Shown here: piece by piece, positions 62,926 to 64,000 of the stretch
How the letters are laid out: each line of letters opens with the position of its first letter
Position numbering within the stretch: position 1 is the first letter of the stretch
NCBI RefSeq assembly: GCF_028829235.1
Contig: NZ_JAIWJY010000007.1
Location: 124,001-188,000 of the forward strand
From: Tenacibaculum larymnensis
GTDB taxonomy: Bacteria; Bacteroidota; Bacteroidia; Flavobacteriales; Flavobacteriaceae
DNA: 64,000 bases
Direction: 5' to 3'
Made by a program: the position numbers and the translations under genes
Notes under the pieces: model-generated
What the model saw: only the letters and a program-made list of their open reading frames with translations
What the model was told of the DNA's origin: nothing
Databases searched by the model: none

Positions 62926-63303
62926 ATGAAACAAAAAATTCTATTTGTATTAAGTCTACTTTTCGGATTAATGTTTATCAATTCAGGATTAAACAAATTC
63001 TTAAACTACATGCCAATGCCAGAGGATTTACCCGAAAAAATGATGAGTGCTATGACCGCTATGATGGAAATTGGTTGGCTAATGCCCCTAGTAGCTATTG
63101 CTGAAATTTTAGGAGGTATTCTTTTCATTATTCCAAAAACTAGAGCCTTAGGAGCTGTAGCTATTTTTCCTGTAATGATAGGAATTATGCTAACTAACAT
63201 TTTTCAAGCTCCATCTGGACTTCCTATTGCTTTAGCATTATTTGCTATTAATCTTTGGGTAATTTATGAAAATCGTGACGCTTATCAACACATGATAAAA
63301 TAA
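62926..63303 (+). CDS. DoxX-family membrane protein
   Basis: A 125-residue protein with four hydrophobic helices: ILFVLSLLFGLMFINSGLN, AMMEIGWLMPLVAIAEILGG, AIFPVMIGIMLTNIFQAP and LPIALALFAINLWVIYE. The NSGLNKFLNYM and AIAEILGGILF motifs match DoxX. The role is probably membrane redox or sulfur-compound chemistry; no partner is adjacent. Palindromic repeats border it, starting 8 bases after the stop. Confidence 0.9.
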   Translation: MKQKILFVLSLLFGLMFINSGLNKFLNYMPMPEDLPEKMMSAMTAMMEIGWLMPLVAIAEILGGILFIIPKTRALGAVAIFPVMIGIMLTNIFQAPSGLPIALALFAINLWVIYENRDAYQHMIK

Positions 63304-63310
63304 GAACAAT

Positions 63311-63386
63311 CGTCATTACAAAGGAGGGTACGACTGAAGTAACCTCTCCATCAACTAACAGATTACTTCGTTCCACTCGCAATGAC
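63311..63386. repeat. Palindromic interspersed repeat, class C
   Basis: A 76-base unit: CGTCATTACAAAGGAGG, GACTGAAGTAACCTC, AGATTACTTCG, CTCGCAATGAC. It starts 8 bases after the DoxX stop. Confidence 0.82.
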
Positions 63387-63396
63387 AAAACATACT

Positions 63397-63488
63397 GTCA
63401 TCTCGAACTGGAGTAACGCGGAACGTGAGAGGTCTTAACAATGGAAATTACTGACTTCATGAGATTCCTCACATCCGTTCGGAATGAC
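63397..63488. repeat. Palindromic interspersed repeat, class A
   Basis: A 92-base unit: GTCATCTCGAACTGGAG, GAGAGGTCTTA, TGAGATTCCTCAC, CGTTCGGAATGAC. It closely matches the unit at 60319. Confidence 0.85.
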
Positions 63489-63497
63489 GGTAATCGA

Positions 63498-63603
63498 GAC
63501 GTCATTACGAAGGAGGTACGACTGAAGTAATCTCTCCATCAGCTAACAGATTGCTTCACTTTAGCCTGTCTTGAGCGACAGCCGAAAGGCTCGCAATGAT
63601 GAT
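63498..63603. repeat. Palindromic interspersed repeat, class C with inner insert
   Basis: A 106-base unit: GACGTCATTACGAAGGAGG, GAAGTAATCTC, AGATTGCTTCAC, CTCGCAATGATGA. About 25 extra bases near 63561-63588 carry their own small hairpin CTGTC/GACAG. Confidence 0.78.
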
Positions 63604-63610
63604 TAAGCTA

Positions 63611-63706
63611 GACGTCATTTCGACAGAGCTATTTTATGAGCGACGAGAAATCTCAACAATGGGAGTTACTCACATGAATGAGACCCCTCCTTTCAGTCGG
63701 AATGAC
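63611..63706. repeat. Palindromic interspersed repeat, class B, touching the ABC-F stop codon
   Basis: A 96-base unit: GACGTCATTTCGACAGAG, GACGAGAAATCTCA, GAATGAGACCCCTCC, CAGTCGGAATGAC. Its last base (63706) is part of the ABC-F stop codon (63706-63708 on the minus strand). Confidence 0.82.
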
Positions 63707-64000
63707 TACAAATCAATTTCCTTTAACGCTTTGATATTATTACGCTCTAAGAATGCATCAATCGTTTCAAAGTGTTCTATGACACGTTGGTCTTTAAACT
63801 CAAATACTTTTTGAGACAATCCTTGTAAGAAATCACGATCGTGTGATACTAAAATCAACGTTCCGTCGAAATGTAATAAAGCTTCTTTAATTACCTCTTT
63901 TGATTTTAAATCTAAGTGGTTCGTAGGCTCATCTAATATCAACACGTTTACTGGCTCTAACAACAACTTTACCATTGCCAAACGGGTTTTCTCTCCTCCA
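63706..64000 (-). CDS. ABC-F ATPase, C-terminal part (truncated by window end)
   Basis: The 3' end of an ABC-F gene, 98 codons, running off the right edge. The visible part includes the signature end GGEKTRLAMVKLLL, Walker B VLILDEPTNHLDL, and the H-loop LILVSHDRDFLQ. The PTNHLD phrase marks the ABC-F class (Uup/EttA-like), which acts on the ribosome. No C-terminal extension follows after FLERNNIKALKEIDL. The N-terminal ATPase domain is outside the window, so the exact subtype is unclear. Confidence 0.93.
   Translation of the reverse strand, partial: GGEKTRLAMVKLLLEPVNVLILDEPTNHLDLKSKEVIKEALLHFDGTLILVSHDRDFLQGLSQKVFEFKDQRVIEHFETIDAFLERNNIKALKEIDL

Noticed and set aside
60281..63706. CRISPR array
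   Set aside because: The units are long inverted palindromes with variable spacing, not short direct repeats with even spacers, and no cas gene is near.

Overview
This window is about 64 kb of chromosomal DNA from a member of the Bacteroidota, most likely a marine Flavobacteriaceae close to Tenacibaculum or Polaribacter. The family is inferred from AT-rich coding sequence, promoters with a TAnnTTTG -7 element, little use of Shine-Dalgarno sites, and family-typical clusters: tpx-dgkA-ftsK-lolA-lptF/G-ribBA, ftsH-LUD-cdsA-ACBP, an ASH/LRR lipoprotein, and a SerB-SerA fusion. The genus is only a guess. I see no tRNA, rRNA, CRISPR array, insertion sequence or prophage.

Layout. 0-4.2 kb: end of an upstream gene, a beta-propeller protein, an M23 peptidase, a MATE exporter and a fasciclin protein. 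4.3-11.2 kb: thiol peroxidase, diacylglycerol kinase, FtsK, LolA-like, LptF/G-like permease and RibBA, closed by a strong terminator. 11.5-15.4 kb: a small membrane protein, then a tightly overlapping minus-strand operon from NDH-2 to an AraC regulator. 15.5-20.6 kb: hypothetical genes and a large sensor kinase with its LytTR regulator. 20.6-25.2 kb: secreted proteins and lipoproteins, with a decayed small secreted-peptide gene. 25.4-34.7 kb: housekeeping genes (dnaK, NUDIX, pyrE, birA, rsfS, ftsH, cdsA). 34.7-41.6 kb: a POT peptide transporter, and a TetR-ABC-HlyD-TolC export operon whose ATPase lacks most catalytic motifs. 41.6-53.3 kb: a minus-strand kynurenine degradation operon (kynU to ACMSD) with a divergent IclR regulator. 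53.3-60 kb: DoxX, SerB-SerA fusion, a UbiA-like protein and gcvP. 60-63.7 kb: a field of about 15 palindromic repeats among an M90 peptidase, a hypothetical gene and a DoxX gene. The window ends inside an ABC-F gene.

How genes work together. The kynurenine operon encodes a connected route: KMO and kynureninase give 3-hydroxyanthranilate; the dioxygenase, ACMSD, semialdehyde dehydrogenase and RidA-type deaminase take it to a 2-oxo dicarboxylate. Tryptophan dioxygenase and kynurenine formamidase are not in the window. SerB-SerA and GcvP both belong to serine/glycine one-carbon metabolism. FtsH, CdsA, the LUD protein and ACBP form a membrane quality/lipid cluster.

The observations I rate highest are the palindromic repeat field with units touching stop codons, a 117-bp direct repeat pair flanking one hypothetical gene, the degenerate ABC exporter, the SerB-SerA fusion, the unassigned members of the kynurenine operon and the RibBA whose GTP-cyclohydrolase half has lost its zinc cysteines. 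I did not find a clearly novel defence or mobile system.
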